Position numbers and translations under genes: made by a program. A stretch of 64,000 nt of DNA from Daphnia carinata (Eukaryota > Arthropoda > Branchiopoda > Diplostraca > Daphniidae), in assembly GCF_022539665.2 (NCBI RefSeq), contig NC_081335.1, positions 3,596,001 through 3,660,000 on the forward strand, written 5' to 3'. The notes under the pieces are model-generated. The model saw only the letters and a program-made list of their open reading frames with translations, ran no database searches and had not been told where the DNA came from. This document shows, piece after piece, positions 47,959 through 59,638 of the stretch; positions within the stretch are counted from its first letter, which is position 1; the number at the start of each line of letters is the position of its first letter.

Positions 47959-49286
47959 ATGTCAAAAATGAAGCAGAGTTCAGTTCTCCTGTGGCTTGGT
48001 ATAAACCTTGCAGCAGCAGCAACAATCTGCTACGTTGTACTAGCTGTGCATTATCACCCTAAACAGATTCCCACAAGAGTTCAACCTGCTGCTGACACTT
48101 CATCCTCCCACATTCAAGATGGTCCCCACCATCGTGTCAATCTTAGAGAAAAGCTTACATCTCACAAGCACAGAGTAATTTCTCAACTGAGACAGTCCCT
48201 GCTTCAACAGAAAGTTTCGTCCAAACACTTCACGTTGAACCAGGCAAGGTTTTTTGGCACTAAGAAACTCAAAGATTTATCACCATTGGTGTTACTGGAA
48301 AACCTTCAAAATAGTCTCGAGAAATCACATTTTCACACTCTGACTTCCTCCACCAATTTTTTTCCCAAAGAGAAGCATTTACTCAGAAATCCTCAATCAT
48401 TCCAGCAACGTTATGGCAGTTGTGCTATCGTTTCTAGTGCAGGTGCACTACTTGATTCCGATTTGGGAAACTTCATAGGTAATCCATCGAATTTTGCATG
48501 TTTACAGTTTAAAATAAACAGCATCTTATCTTACAGACAGCCACGATTACGTTGTTCGTTTTAACAATGCGCCTACAATGGGATTCGAAGTCGACGTTGG
48601 CAACAAGACATCTTTACGGATCCTCAATTCACAGATTCTGTCCAAACCACAATTCAACTTCTTCAATTCGTCCCTCTACAGAAACGTTTCTCTCCTCGTC
48701 TGGGACCCTTCCAAATACAACGCGACTCTGGAGCAGGTGTGATAAAGCTTAAGTAACAATTAATGAGCAACGAACACTCATTTTCTACCAACGGAAACAG
48801 TGGGCGTGCAATCCCGATTTCCCCTTCGTAGATGCTTTCTTCTCAAGGAGAAGGCAAATTCAAGACGAAGACTTGCACTTAATGGACCCGCGAGGACTTT
48901 GGGACTTGTGGGATTACCTAAGCTTACACAGCCCACTGCCCATCCCACCTAACCCACCGTCATCTGGATTTATTGGTATAATAATGCCCACTTAAAGGCG
49001 GAATTCGGTACCTTTTCATAGTTGATCTTTTCCTGCAGGCCTCGCTTTGACACTGTCCTTCTGCGACTATGTAGACATGATCGAGTTTGTCCCTTCGTTG
49101 CGGATGACAAAGCGCTGTCATTACTACGACACCAATGAAGACGTAGGATGCACTATGGGTGATTGGCACCCATTAGCGGCAGAAAAGTTGCTTGTCCTTT
49201 CACTTAATCCTGCAGACGACCACGCGATTTTTGTTAATGGATATGTCCGTATTCCAGGATTCCCTAGTCAGCTACAGCAAGAGTAG
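47959..49286 (+). CDS. ST6GAL: Beta-galactoside alpha-2,6-sialyltransferase-like (GT29)
   Basis: Enzymes of this family move sialic acid from CMP-sialic acid to galactose-terminated N-glycans in the Golgi. Exons 47959-48478, 48537-48736, 48801-48975 and 49039-49286 have introns of 58-64 nt and join in frame to 380 aa. It is a type II membrane protein: a short cytoplasmic tail, a membrane anchor at about 7-30 ([20 protein letters not shown]), a stem, then the catalytic domain. Sialylmotif L starts at about Cys155 ([13 protein letters not shown]) and continues with [20 protein letters not shown] and [13 protein letters not shown]. Motif S is [20 protein letters not shown], followed by the CHYYDTNE block. 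The closest match is the ST6Gal/Drosophila SiaT branch. The linkage it makes is inferred from the family. Confidence 0.93.
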
Positions 49287-49338
49287 CGTTGTTTTAAACG
49301 TGTATTTGTCGTAACTAAATGACATTACACGGTACCTT

Positions 49339-50674
49339 TTAACTTGCAATAGCAAGAGCTTTCCTACCCATTTCCAGCGCTCCTTCACGTGTTGAATGGC
49401 CTCCAATAAATCCCGAGGCGTGGATGAAGACACATCCATCAATACCGCACATGTTGTCCAATTCCTTATCACGTAGACCTCTCCATTGATCGGGTAGAGC
49501 TTTTCGAAGATCAAAGGAGTGGGAAGAAAGTGGAACGCCTTGAATTCTCCAACTGCCACTGGTATCGGGGAATATGCAGTATAATATCTGCTTGTCAGCT
49601 ACATCTAGTCCCATTTTCTTCTCTAACTCGAAGAAGTGCTCTTTCCATGGGCAACCTCCATTTTTAAGTTCGATTATTTGACCACTTTCGTCGACAGAAA
49701 AACGGTCCTCGATTGCATTAACAACCAATTTCCTAAATTGCAAGAAAAAAAAACAGATTAATTTAAACAAAGATTTAGATTTTATAGGTTGTTTACCTAG
49801 CAGGCCACCAACATTTGGAAAAATAATTAACTTTATCCAAGAATTCTTCTTTAGCCAACTCCATGCCTTGGTTAAACTTGGTGGAAACATCTTCATCAGT
49901 TTCTGTTTCATTCCACTTTGGGTTTAAATTTCCAATTCTGGAGCTCAGGTTTGTTGTAATTTTGTAACGTGCTGGTCCATCATGTGTTGAAATTCCATTA
50001 TCAATTGCATCCTAAACAAATATACACATTACATTTAAATAAAAAATGTTCACAATTGAGGAGAAAAGCATTACAATTTCCTCAATGAAGCCTTCATAAA
50101 CCCTCTTATAAGTTTCTTGCACTAGTTCAGACTCAATGGGGATGCCTAGCAGTTGAGATACAATTTCTTGACCAAAATGAACATAGACCAATCCAGCACT
50201 TGAAAGCCTTGTCACCCATGGAAATCCTGGTTTCAAGGAAGAAAAGGATTCCTGAAATACTCTGTCAGAAAACAACGTAAGCAACAGAAAATTTTAGGCT
50301 TAATCCAAGATTTCTACCTCTGATGATGGTCGTAGCGGTGTATACTGGGATCAAAAACACCTCCAACATCAACAACAATATCACAGGTTTCTAAAATAGT
50401 GGGGTTGCGAGTCCTTTTCACGACAGCATCTGCATATTGTGGGAGCAATCTGAGCATTGCACATGCAAGAACTTCATCACAGTGGAATTTTCCATCGTGT
50501 GTACCGATCACTTTACGGTCGTTCATCTTTTTTTCGACGCTCATTGGCAGTAGCTTGCACTTTGTGTAAGATACAGGACGTCTAGAAAAACTGAAATGAC
50601 ATTTTAATACTATGGTTAAAGCAGAACTAAGAAATTTAATACCTGTAAAACAAACTTCGAAACGTGGACTGCAT
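49339..50674 (-). CDS. MYG1: MYG1 exonuclease (DHH-like nuclease)
   Basis: MYG1 is a 3'-5' RNA exonuclease found in nucleus/nucleolus and mitochondria. Exons 50674-50643, 50590-50318, 50261-50075, 50011-49797 and 49732-49339 join in frame to 366 aa (human 376). The metal-binding motifs are GTHDGKFHCDEVLACAML and DVGGVFDPSIHRYDHHQR. Downstream landmarks are LSSAGLVYVHFGQEI, ISTHDGPARYKI and the C-terminal CGIDGCVFIHASGFIGG. Exon 1 encodes MQSTFRSLFYSFSRRPVSYT, which looks like a mitochondrial presequence. An internal in-frame Met (MSVEKKMNDRK, about 50544) could give a form without it. The gene is convergent with the sialyltransferase, with 52 bp between the stop codons. Confidence 0.94.
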
Positions 50675-50978
50675 GCGGATGCACGGAGCTTGCAAAAGAA
50701 TTTCGTACGTAATTGGTCGCTGACGGTAGAGTGCTACTAAACAGAAGCAAAATTGGCGCGAAATTGTAAAATTGCAAAAGAACTCATTACAATTATATTT
50801 TACAACCTTTAGCTTTTAAGTTGTAATAAAAATAATAAAAGAAAGAAAAAGTAACAAACCTGAAAATCTTAGGCTTTTAATGACATTGCATTTTATTGCA
50901 GATACTTTTACATACAAGCCAATAGTGCAAAGTGGTGGGTAGTCGTGAACAGACTGACAAGATAATGACGGAAATCGC

Positions 50979-52131
50979 TCAACCGACGTTAGGTCTACAT
51001 TCAACATCAAGAACGACATGGTCAACATGTGGGGCATAAGATTTAACATGCTCTAGGTGAAGAACAGCAACTTTCCATTTGCACGATTTTACACGGAGCA
51101 AAATTTGTTCGATAGCGGATACTGTATGGTTGGTCCATAACTCCCATTCAGCATACTTGAATTGGGGTTTATTATTCCTGTGGTTTTGTTCAGTTTTTGG
51201 AGTTTTTGAATCTATGTTAGCGTGGATATGCAATACTCCTCCGATGTCGTTCTTTAATGCAAGGCACGCTACTTCCCAGCTTAGTTCCGAACTAGGGATC
51301 AATCCTAGATTCACTCGGTCTGCTACATTATTAGGTGCAGTGATTCTGTTATCGCCAAAATGGATGGTACATCTGTCATCAACACCATTGCTTTTCAAAT
51401 TCAATTTCAGTGCTTCTACTGAATCAGGATTCATTTCACAAGCATAAACATGTTTGGCTTTTGCGTGAATCAAATATGGAAGTGTAAAGTATCCTATACC
51501 AGCAAATAAGTCGACTACAACTTCATTGGAACAATCAAACCTTGCTATTCGCAGCTTTTCTGTGATGTTTCCAATGCTGAACATGCACTTAGTTATGTCC
51601 CATTGGTACCTGACAAGACAACAATATTATGGTTTTAAAATGAATTTGATCAAGATTTTCCAACAAATTAAAATTACCTTATCTTATTATCCACATGATG
51701 CACAATTCCATTATTTCCCCATAGCAATTCTACATTAGAGCTTCTATAACTATCTGGTTTGACAGGGTTCTTCCTCGCTATTCTAGTAATTTTGAGAGTT
51801 TCACAGATAATTTGAAAAACTTCTTTCTCTAAAATAGTTAATAAAGCTTGAGTTTTATTTGAATTTAAGCCAGAACAAGGTACCATTTTAAATTACACTA
51901 ATTACCGAATATCTTCCAATTTGCGTCTCTAAGTGAACGTTGTGGAATCATTATCAAATCGCCATGACGTTCCCATTTGTGAGGTAATTCTTGAATCAGA
52001 TTTTCAATAATATCATCAGAAAATCTACCTGACTTCTGCAATAAATCTGAGGCCAACTGTCGTATCTGATCAGAAGGACTTTTCTTTATTGGTTTCAAAA
52101 TACCACGGTTGTTCGATAAAGTTGGCGGCAT
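50979..52131 (-). CDS. TRMT12: tRNA wybutosine-synthesising protein 2 homolog (TYW2/TRMT12)
   Basis: TYW2 transfers the aminocarboxypropyl group of SAM to the tricyclic base at position 37 of tRNA-Phe during wybutosine synthesis. Exons 52131-51906, 51828-51678 and 51609-50979 join in frame to 335 aa. Landmarks are ELPHKWERHGDLIMIPQ, HHVDNKIRYQWDITKCMFSI, GNITEKLR and the SAM-binding motif DLFAGIGYFTLPY at about 159-171. ACEMNPDSVEALKLNLK, CTIHFGDNR, RVNLGLIPSSE, VKSYAPHVDHVVLDVEC and the end RPNVG follow. The LGLIPSSE signature favours TYW2 over the related TRM5. The ATG at 52131 is chosen because the upstream open frame codes a hydrophobic stretch absent from the family. Confidence 0.93.
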
Positions 52132-52496
52132 TTCGCTAGTTTGACATACGAAACCAAAACAATACAACGTTGTCAGCAAAGTAAATATTGTATTTCCCAA
52201 ATAATACATAAGACCATCCGTAAGAAATGGTAAGAGTAGAATGTAAGATTTTAGTAGTCTATGACAACCGATTGACCACTTTTGCAAGACAATAGGTTTA
52301 CTTTCAAGATGCAATACCCACTATTGATATATTTTCTTCATAAACCAAGTTATACAAATCAACCACGTGCACGAGAGCTGTTTGACAAGAGTAAAACTCG
52401 ACCATTTCAAACGAATTTGAGCAAGAACAGCCAAGAAATAATTGAATAAAACACAAAATCTCGCACTGTATATCTACACTAAGAACAGTTAACTGT
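52132..52496. other. Intergenic spacer between TYW2 and the vitellogenin-family gene
   Basis: The upstream 5' region of TYW2 and the 3' UTR of the vitellogenin-family gene share this 365-bp spacer. No canonical AATAAA was seen on the minus strand. The palindrome AACAGTTAACTGTT lies just after the stop codon (52484-52497). Confidence 0.5.
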
Positions 52497-55400
52497 TTAG
52501 GCAGCGATACAAGTGCTTGGCACAGTGAGTGAGCTGACAAAGTCTTGCAACTCTCCTTGACACTTGAAGGTGAAGGGCTTGCTGACCATCATGAAAGGTT
52601 TGCAGCCGGGCTGGCAGACGGCACTCCATTCAACAGACTCGCATTGACCCTTGGCTGAGACACCCTCGTGGGTGATTTTCTCGAAACGGGTGCACTTGGT
52701 AGGGGCATTGGTGTCGTATTCGGGGAGGTGAGTGTGATATTGTTGGTCGATCGGCTGGCAAGTTTCGGTCTCCTTCTCAAGACGGCGAGAGATCTCACTG
52801 TCCTCGTTTGAAGCAGAGCATTCCTTGGAAGAGCTCAGCTGTGAAAGTAAACAACATTCATTAGTAATCGATCAGAAGGTAATATTAAAATAAAATGTGA
52901 ATCTAACCCTGAAGCTTGCGGCCATAAGTTCGCCTTCAGAAACGGCGCAACGTTGAGGAGTCTTGAATTCACCGGCAACTTCTTGGTTGAAATCACCACA
53001 GACACCGCAAGTCCTGCCACGCAGATGTTGAGGAGCAGTCAACTCGACGTGAGATCCCTGGACCTTGACGAAGAAGTGCAAGCTCTTGATCTCCATGATG
53101 ACGCTGTCAGCATGGGGATAGACAACAGCCTTGATTTCCTTGTCTCCTTCCTCACGGATTTCGAAGCGGCTCTCCTGTTCCAAGTTCTTGAATTCTTGCT
53201 TGGCGCCGTTGATGGTGACGTAGCCGGTAGGGTCCAACTCGACGGTGTCCTTGCCGTAGATGACGGTGACGATCTTGTGTCCATCATGTCCCTGGTGGGC
53301 AGTGACGGCGATTTCGGATTGCTTGTGGCAATCGGTCATCAAGACATGGGGGCAATCGCCGACGGTGTAGTTGTAGAAAGCACCATCGAAAGTGTAGACG
53401 GCATCGGGTCCAACGTAGCACCTGGACTCGGAAACAGCTCCAGAAGTCAAGCTGGCAGCATCACGGATGAAGTTGCTTCCGGCGTTCAGAGGGTAGAAGA
53501 CCTTCGAATAAGCGAAAGTCAGCGGTGAGAAACGAGCCCATTGGTTAACAGATTCATCTCCACGACGGAAATTGACGGCAACGATAGTTTCGCTGGGACG
53601 GACAAAGGTCATGTTGCTGGCACCAGTGTATGGATCGCGTTTGATGGTCCAGGTGGCACGGTTGGCAGGGTTGGACTGTCCTTGGATGTGTTTCACGGTG
53701 AAAGGATACATTCTGAAGTTGATAAATTGGCGGGCAGCGTTCAACCAGTAGTTATCAGTCTCAGACAAAGAATCAGCTTCAGCGGTTAATTCGTAGTTGT
53801 TGTAAGTCTGGTCCATAAGGCGGGCTTCAGTGCAAGCAGGGCTGCCGTACATGAATCCAGTGGCCAAATCCTTCTGGCACTGCTTTCCAGCAGGGCTGTA
53901 CATGGCGGCCTTGGCGGCGTAGTCGTCGCGGTAGACCTTAGCCTTGAAGCGGATCTTGTTCTGGTCGCATTGCTCACCGAAGGCGATGTGATCCTCCTCG
54001 GTCATGTAGAGAACATCCTTGCTGAATCCGTAAGTGGGAGGCTTGTTCCAGTTGCGGACAGCAGTGTAGCAGAGGGCAAAATCGACCTTCTTGTTGGCAC
54101 GAGCGCTGGGGCCTGAAGTGGTGTACTTTTCAATTTGGATATCGGTAAAGTCCTTGGTGAACCAAGCATTCTTCGATACACCAACAGTGGCGTTGAAGAA
54201 AATGAAAGATCCATCCTTTTGCTCGGCAACGAGTCCGGCTTTCATGAGGTGAGCGTTACCGCTTTCCAGGTTCTTGAAGAGACGTCCGAGAACGGGGCGG
54301 AATTCAGGAGCAATAGTGCTGCTGGAAAGCACCTCAGGCTCCGATGGAACCCTGGATTGGGTGGATCCCGACTCGTAAACGACGGTGTGCTCGCATGTTT
54401 TGGTGGCGTATTGGTATTGGAAGTAGGTAGAAACAGAGCGGGCACGAGTGCCGGATGGTTCGTACCGCAAAACGTATTTCATATTGTGGATTTCCAAGGG
54501 AACGAATCCAAGATTAGAGAAACCGTTGATGTCCCATTTCTGGAAAGCTTCGAAGTAAGCCATCTTGTCAACAAAGTCGACTTCGTTGTGTTCCTGGAGC
54601 TTGATGTTAACACCGAAGCGGTCAGCCAGAGAGTATTCACGCTTGATGGGTTTGTTGGTAACGCTGATGATGCTAGTGGCATGATCCTCGAGGGTTGGTG
54701 TAATGCTATCAGCGACATTGCGAGTGACAGTGTAAGGCTTGACGTGGTAATAGAAGAGGTCAGTGACTTTAGTGCCAGGAGTCCAGGTAACCTTCATCTG
54801 GCCGTTATTAGGATTGTAGTTGAAGTTCAGCTCCTTGGGGGCGCGGGAATCAACACGGACATCAACACCGGTAGCGATGTAGTTACCGTTGAAGGGGATT
54901 TCAACGCGAATCTCGGAGCTCAACTTCCAGCTGAGTTCAGCGCTGACATCAGACTTGATGCCACCCTTACCGTCACCCTTCAAGTTTCCTTGCATGGAGA
55001 CGAGGATGGGCAGAGTGGCCAAGAAGCGCATGGGCAGACCCAACTCGGTGGGGAAACGGATGTTGTATTCGGCCAACATGCGGTACTTGGTGACGCTGAC
55101 TTCGTAGGGCATGTTCTGGTACTTCATGGCCTCAGCCATGAAAGTGGGGATGGACTCTTCGAATTTCTCGAGGTTGATGAAACGGTTGATCGAGCCCATC
55201 AAGTTGATGTGCAAGAGACCGGCGCGCTTGTCAGCGGGGCGAGGAGTAGCGTTCAGCTCATCCCAGATGCCTCTCAGCTTTTCACCCTTTTCACCAGCCC
55301 TGTGTGATGACATGCTTTCATACTTGTTGGTGAGACGGCCGAAAAGTTTGCCGAAAATGTTTTGCCAAACTTCGGACATGTTGTAGTTCCACAGGTAAAC

Positions 55401-58400
55401 CTATAAATCAATTTGCCATCAGAACGAACAACATCTGAATTTGTATTTTTCTTACACTGCCGGCATCGGCGGTGAAGGGACCGAGCTGGTAGAAGTAGCG
55501 GTTGCCCAACAAAACGGGCCAGTGCTCATCAGCGACGCGGTAGCTGGGAGTGTGCATCATGACGGCGATACCCTCATCCAGGTAGGAAGAGCGGATATCG
55601 GCGAAAGAGTAGGGAAGACCGAAAGGAGCGGGCTTGACCATGGGCCAGGCAACGCGAGCCTTCTGGACCCTAAAAAGAATAATAATGATTAAAATTTATA
55701 CAAAGGGACGTACGAAATAAATATTACAGCTCTTCCAAGAAAGGAACAGATGGGGGCATGTTGGTCATGGATCCAATCAGGCTGCGGGTGAATGCAGCAA
55801 CTTGACGGTTAGGTTCAAACCAAGTGCTAGAAGCGAATTTCTGCCAAATAGATTGAGGAGCATTGGACATGAACAAGAGACTCATAGCAGCCATGCGAAC
55901 TTCAGCACGTTCGGCCGTGTTACTGGCCAAGTTAATCAAGATGGGATGGATCTGGAAATTCAAAACTCTGTTAATAGAAGCCCTTTCTGTCACGATGATT
56001 GTGATTTACCTTTTCGGGAACGACGAAAACGACGCGGTGGAGGGAGAGGATGGCGCGGACACGCTCGGCAGTGTCATCGAATTGACCGGAAGTACCGCGG
56101 ATGATGGGCAGCAAAACTGGGACGATTTCCTCGACGCCGAGAGAACCGAAAGCGGCCAAAGCGACAATGCGATCGACGGTGGACTGGCTGGACTCGAGCT
56201 CCTTAACGAGCAGAGGCAAGAACTCATCGATGATGACGGTGTCCTTGCGGTCGCAGAAATCACCCAAAACGGCGACGGGGAAGCGCTTGGCGGCCATGAA
56301 ACGAGATCCACAGGCGGCGTTCAACAGATCAGCGATGGTAACCAAAGTGGTCTGCTTCATCTCAGTATTGGCCTGAACAGGGCGAGACTTCAACAGATTC
56401 TAGAACAAACATCAAATTTAGCAAACGAGAAATGGGAATGAATTCGATTGTAATTACGACAAGTTCGTGGAGGAGCTCGCGGGTCGGAGTCTTTGCAAAG
56501 TAGCCGATAGCAGCCAAAGCCCATGTTGCCTTAGCTCCGGTGATTTGCTCGGTTTCAATCAATTCCTTGATCAACATAATAGCGGGGTTGCTGCCAGACT
56601 GGACGAGGCAATCGACGAACAAGGTTCTGCAGCAAGAAGAATTTACATAATTAGATAAATGGATTTTCTTTTAATTTTAAGTAACTCACATGGTGGGGTA
56701 ATCCAAGGACTTAACTTCTTGCCACAAGGATCTCAACTCGTCCAAAGAGAACATGGACAGAACGCGGCCAATGACGGCCAAACGTTCCAGGTTGTCCTTC
56801 TCGGAATCGGGGGTCTCCTTCAGATCCTTGGCGACGGTGCGCAGGGCAGCGATAATGTTCTTGTGCAGAGCCGAAACGGGAAGAGGGCTGTTGATGTAAG
56901 CGTCGACCAAGTTGGGCTGAGCGGGGCTGTATTTGAATTTTCGAAGTTAACTTATTAATTTCCATATACGTCTGTAACCGTATGTACTTACGTTCCATCG
57001 TGATTCACTTGGTGGAAGTCACCGAAGACATAAGACAAGCTCTTGTGTTCCTTGGGTGAGGACGGGGAAGCGAAACGTGAGCTGACGCTCTCCATCTTCT
57101 CCAAAGACCAGTCAATGATAACAGAGTTGGTCAATTCTTTGGTTTCAGTGGCGAAGGGCTGAATCGCCAAATCGCTGAAGCCACTGGCATGGACGTAAGT
57201 GAGCTTGGGGAAAGACTCTCCACAAGCGACGTATTTGTAGATTGTGGAACGCTGTATAATTTATTCTGTAGTTAATTTGGCACATTTCTAATAAGAATTT
57301 AAATGTTAAATTACCTTCATGAAGTTACCGCAATCAGTCTTGCCAAAATCGCAGCTGTGGGTAGCGGGATTGGCAGTGGCCCAGACAGGGTTGTGCTGGC
57401 AGCGGTTGAAGTCCTTGGTCTTGACGATCTTGTAGACGGGCTTGTCCTTGCAAATGGCGTCGAATGAACCCAACTTGAAAGCATCAGTGATGTAGACTTG
57501 AGCGAGGGGCAAGCGAGTCACGGAGATGGTAGTGCTGCAATCACCGCTAATGGAATCCTTTAAATAATTATAATTTTATGTTTGGGGATATTTAAAAATC
57601 ACAAAGATTTATTCGTTAAGTACCTCGAAGACAGTGAAAGTTTTCGTTTCTTCCTCGGCGGGGACAGATTCATAGTTGAAAATGCCATCACGGCGGACAC
57701 CGGTGATGTCAAATTGCAACTGGCTGGCAATGCTCTTCTTGTAGTTGACGATCCACAAAGGCTCTTCGGCACCGATTTTGATTCCGGTGACCTGTGAAAG
57801 AATGAAAGCGAACATAAATTTAAATGTCATAGAAATTTGAAAATAAATAAAATTTTATCTTATTTTCTACTCACCGATCCCTTGTTATGGGAGACGACGA
57901 AAGGAGCTCCAAAGTGTTCATCATTGACCAACTGGTCCTCCTCACCTTCAATCTCTTCAGGGTGAGCAGGTTGGATGACGTAACCACTGTCGCTGACTTC
58001 ACCCTGGAAGTAAGGGTTCTCCACGAAGTTTCCGTTACGTTTAATGCGTCCATCGGTCAACTGGGCATCAACAAGGAATTAAAGTTTCAAATAAAAATGA
58101 AATTTCTGGAACAAAAGTTAAAGTGAATCAAACAAAGTACCTTGACGACAATGGTGCTCTCATCGATGCTTTGAATGATGACGCGGCTTTGCAGTTCAAT
58201 CACAGCGTTCTGCTGCTTAAGATCGTACACGCCAGCTGCGGAGCGACCGGTGTATTTGTACACGTACTGAGTGCCCGGTTCCCATCCTGCAATTAACGAT
58301 GTAATGAATTAGTAATATTTAAAGAAATAAGATTTAAAAGTTCTTACCCAAAGTCAGGCACAACAGCGCCGCTAGAGTGTGATCGATCGATATATATAAA

Positions 58401-58520
58401 AAAAAAAATGGATAACCAAAAAGCAATTAGGATGGCCGAATACGTTTAAGAAAGAATGCATTAAATAAATTTTGTGAATAACTTACACAAAACAAGGAGA
58501 GATGATTGCAGTTTGCCCAT
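52497..58520 (-). CDS. Vitellogenin-family large lipid transfer protein
   Basis: This is a secreted lipid carrier of the vitellogenin superfamily, normally a yolk precursor. Fourteen exons join in frame to 1709 aa: 58520-58487, 58371-58348, 58286-58141, 58060-57875, 57791-57624, 57557-57315, 57251-56992, 56926-56690, 56626-56458, 56399-56010, 55951-55728, 55669-55456, 55400-52908 and 52838-52497. A signal peptide (MGKLQSSLLVLSALLCLTLG) is split over exons of 34 and 24 nt. The vitellogenin N domain runs from YVYKYTGRSAAG to about residue 600, and the beta-sheet region spans about 620-1000. A von Willebrand D domain at about 1410-1590 has YTFDGAFYNYTVGDCPHVL and the CGVCGDFN signature. The C-terminus is Cys-rich. 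There is no polyserine tract, and no superoxide dismutase domain such as is reported for one Daphnia magna vitellogenin. Crustacean clotting protein has the same architecture and a similar length, so vitellogenin versus clotting-type is not settled. Confidence 0.9.
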
Positions 58521-58584
58521 CTCGACGTCTATGCCCAAGCCTCTTCAAACGACTTGTGCTGCGATTCGACCGCTCCATCGCCTC

Positions 58585-58591
58585 TTAAATA
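58585..58591 (-). promoter_or_regulatory. TATA-like box of the vitellogenin-family gene
   Basis: TATTTAA on the minus strand lies 65 bases before the start codon, predicting transcription from about 58555 and a 5' UTR of about 35 bases. A TATA box fits a strongly regulated, highly expressed gene. Confidence 0.55.
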
Positions 58592-59638
58592 GCCAAGTAA
58601 AATGAAGATAATACGCAATCACTCGTATTATTTTTCCTTTGGTCGAAACAACCCCAAATCGTTGATTATCAACACAAACAATAAATTCGCTGAATCTGCC
58701 ATCTGGCACTTTGCACAAGACCCTTATCCACGTTTGCTACATCGCGTGTTATGCATTCATTAGCATCAGCACATCTGGATCACTCCTATCATCCGCTATT
58801 GAGTTACTCATTAGACTTTAGTTATTAAAGTCAACGCATGTTTTAGCTGGGGAAAAAAATGGATACCGAAAGATCGGTCCGTGTTGGTCACCGCACTGCA
58901 GAACCTTTCGCTATCAGTACGGTTATTTTGTTTGTTTGTTTTTTCCAAATTGGCTTGCATTGGCATATTACATCGGAAACGGAAAACATTTAAAAATTTC
59001 AACGGAAATAAGGAATTTGATCCCAAAGTCTTCAAAAAAATTGAACCGGTCGAATCGCAATGAAAAATAAAATGTGAAAATTGTTCTTACATTAAACTTC
59101 GTACCAAGGGAATTAAACTCACTTTCCACCACGTTCTAGAAAATTGCGATTGTGTTTTGATACCAATGCTCAAGTGCCTCAAGAGTCAAGACTGCGATGC
59201 GCAAAGACACAGGAAATCGTGAAGCACTTGGATCAGATGACACTTTTGAATCTACAGGAAGTCGGCAGGTCACGTCACTTTAGGTCTACGAACCTATAAC
59301 CGTCGAGTAGGAAAAAACTTAAGCGAAACGAGTTGCGTAGAGGGTAAACATTAATCCACATGACGAGACGAACTTTTGCGACGTAACTTGCTGCAAGTCA
59401 AACAAAATTAACGAGAGTTTCAACTTTTCTTCGCACCATTACCTCTTTTTGACGAAAAATCTTTAAAATGAATATTTAACTTTTGAGCTGCCATTTTGAA
59501 AGCAGAAATCGGATCTTCTAATTCACGATTTATCAACGGAAACAAAAAATCCCATATTCGGCAAAATGATATCTTTCAATTTTGAATAGTATCCTTCTTG
59601 TATTTCAATTTGGTGCTTGCCTTAAGCCATTTTCATAT
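58592..59638. other. Upstream region of the vitellogenin-family gene / 3' flank of INTS5
   Basis: No coding exon was seen. The first few hundred bases presumably contain the regulatory elements of the vitellogenin-family gene, and the distal end the INTS5 3' UTR. Confidence 0.5.

Noticed and set aside
52132-52314. N-terminal extension of TYW2 by 61 residues
   Set aside because: The extra residues are hydrophobic and absent from the family. The ATG at 52131 gives the expected start.
54135-55307. 390-aa plus-strand frame opposite the vitellogenin-family gene
   Set aside because: It is antisense to a clear, conserved coding exon and has no protein-like features of its own.
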